64,000 nt of DNA from JALNZU01 sp964463695 (GTDB lineage: Bacteria; Bacteroidota; Bacteroidia; Bacteroidales; F082), in the NCBI GenBank assembly GCA_964463695.1, contig CAYXCZ010000010.1:1-64000 (forward strand), read 5' to 3'. The position numbers were made by a program, and so were the translations under genes. Shown in pieces: positions 63,560-64,000 of the stretch; within the stretch, counting starts at the first letter, position 1, and each line of letters begins with the position of its first letter. A model generated the notes under the pieces. It had not been told where the DNA came from, did no database searches, and saw nothing but the letters and a program-made list of their open reading frames with translations.

Positions 63560-64000
63560 TTACGAATTTTGATGTGGTGCAATACCAAAAGTAAATAGCC
63601 GGGCGAGTTGCAATATCACTTCCTGTGGATTGCCACAGAGTTCGAGCAGATAAGGGTCATTAATGGAATCAACGATACGTTGCGAAATATACATTACAAA
63701 TTCAGGCTTAAAATCCTGTCTGAAATCGCCTCTGGCCTGAGCATTTTTAAATTCCTCAATAATTTGTTCAATGTAGTTATTCGTTGTGGCGGTTATAAAT
63801 TGCTTCAGACCAGTTTCTTCATCACCATAGAAATCAATTAAAAACTCCTTGCTGATATTTTCAGTGGCTTCAGATTTCAGCTTCATGATCATTTCCATTT
63901 TTACAGCAGCACTTTTGTCGCTCTGCATAACTTCTTTAAACTTGATCATCCCGTTTTGAACTTCAGCTGAATAGATTGATTTAGCAAGTGTTAATTTATC
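63560..64000 (-). CDS. TetR/AcrR-family regulator, C-terminal part (runs off window end)
   Basis: The window holds the last 146 codons of a frame that continues past 64000. The start of the visible part (DKLTLAKSIYSAEVQNGMIKF) and the remaining helices fit the ligand-binding C-terminal domain of TetR-like regulators; the DNA-binding N-terminus is outside. It ends 6 bp before the barrel gene on the same strand, so it probably represses its own export operon. Identification rests on helical pattern and context. Confidence 0.6.
   Translation of the reverse strand, partial: DKLTLAKSIYSAEVQNGMIKFKEVMQSDKSAAVKMEMIMKLKSEATENISKEFLIDFYGDEETGLKQFITATTNNYIEQIIEEFKNAQARGDFRQDFKPEFVMYISQRIVDSINDPYLLELCGNPQEVILQLARLFTFGIAPHQNS

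Overview
The window looks like a chromosomal contig of a Bacteroidota (Bacteroidetes) bacterium, probably in or near the Bacteroidales. The evidence is a roughly 38-40% GC genome (my estimate), outer-membrane TonB-dependent receptors that begin with a CarboxypepD_reg-like domain, an Oar-type receptor, a short 288-residue primary sigma factor, a ~480-residue GAPDH, promoters of the Bacteroidetes type (TAnnTTTG at -7) and almost no Shine-Dalgarno sequences. Two runs of exactly 100 N (1930-2029 and 4060-4159) are assembly placeholders and each interrupts a gene. I saw no tRNA, rRNA, CRISPR array or intact insertion sequence.

Layout. 1-6.5 kb: an acetate-type Na+/solute symporter with a DUF485-like partner gene, a divergent Crp/Fnr regulator, and a large membrane sensor joining Cache, PAS and (probably) CBS domains to a DUF294 nucleotidyltransferase; a metallophosphoesterase overlaps the sensor gene. 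6.8-15.4 kb: a GNAT enzyme, a small Tudor-like protein, then housekeeping genes (truncated haemoglobin, yidC, pyrG, gap, rpoD). 15.5-21.5 kb: an HtrA protease diverging from dapF, a GNAT, mltG, a phosphohexomutase and a TPR lipoprotein. 21.5-28.4 kb: a transposase-derived zinc-ribbon protein, a tandem thioredoxin pair, a WbqC-like protein, PgpH, an NlpC/P60 hydrolase, and an atypical thioredoxin next to thioredoxin reductase.

28.5-39.3 kb is the outer-membrane uptake section: an FMN riboswitch followed by a terminator controls a TonB-dependent receptor (probably a flavin importer), then an Oar-like receptor, then four secreted phosphoesterases (GDPD, NPP, PhoD, PAP2) that could together strip phosphate from organic phosphoesters. 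39.3-53 kb: an ECF sigma factor, uvrA, a His/Asp-rich beta-propeller lipoprotein, a prolyl-tRNA deacylase-like protein, arginine deiminase coupled to a membrane adenylate-cyclase-like protein with a PDE-like HD domain, a GT-C glycosyltransferase and ligA. 52.5-64 kb: a broken TonB-receptor remnant, glutaminase, a 1355-residue hybrid histidine kinase, and on the minus strand a six-gene unit (TetR, beta-barrel, ABC ATPase, two FtsX-type permeases, LolA-like carrier) that looks like a complete inner-to-outer-membrane export route.

The best candidates for new biology are the riboswitch-controlled receptor, the Cache-PAS-CBS-DUF294 fusion, the cyclase/HD fusion, the TetR-barrel-ABC-LolA unit, and the atypical thioredoxin/reductase pair.
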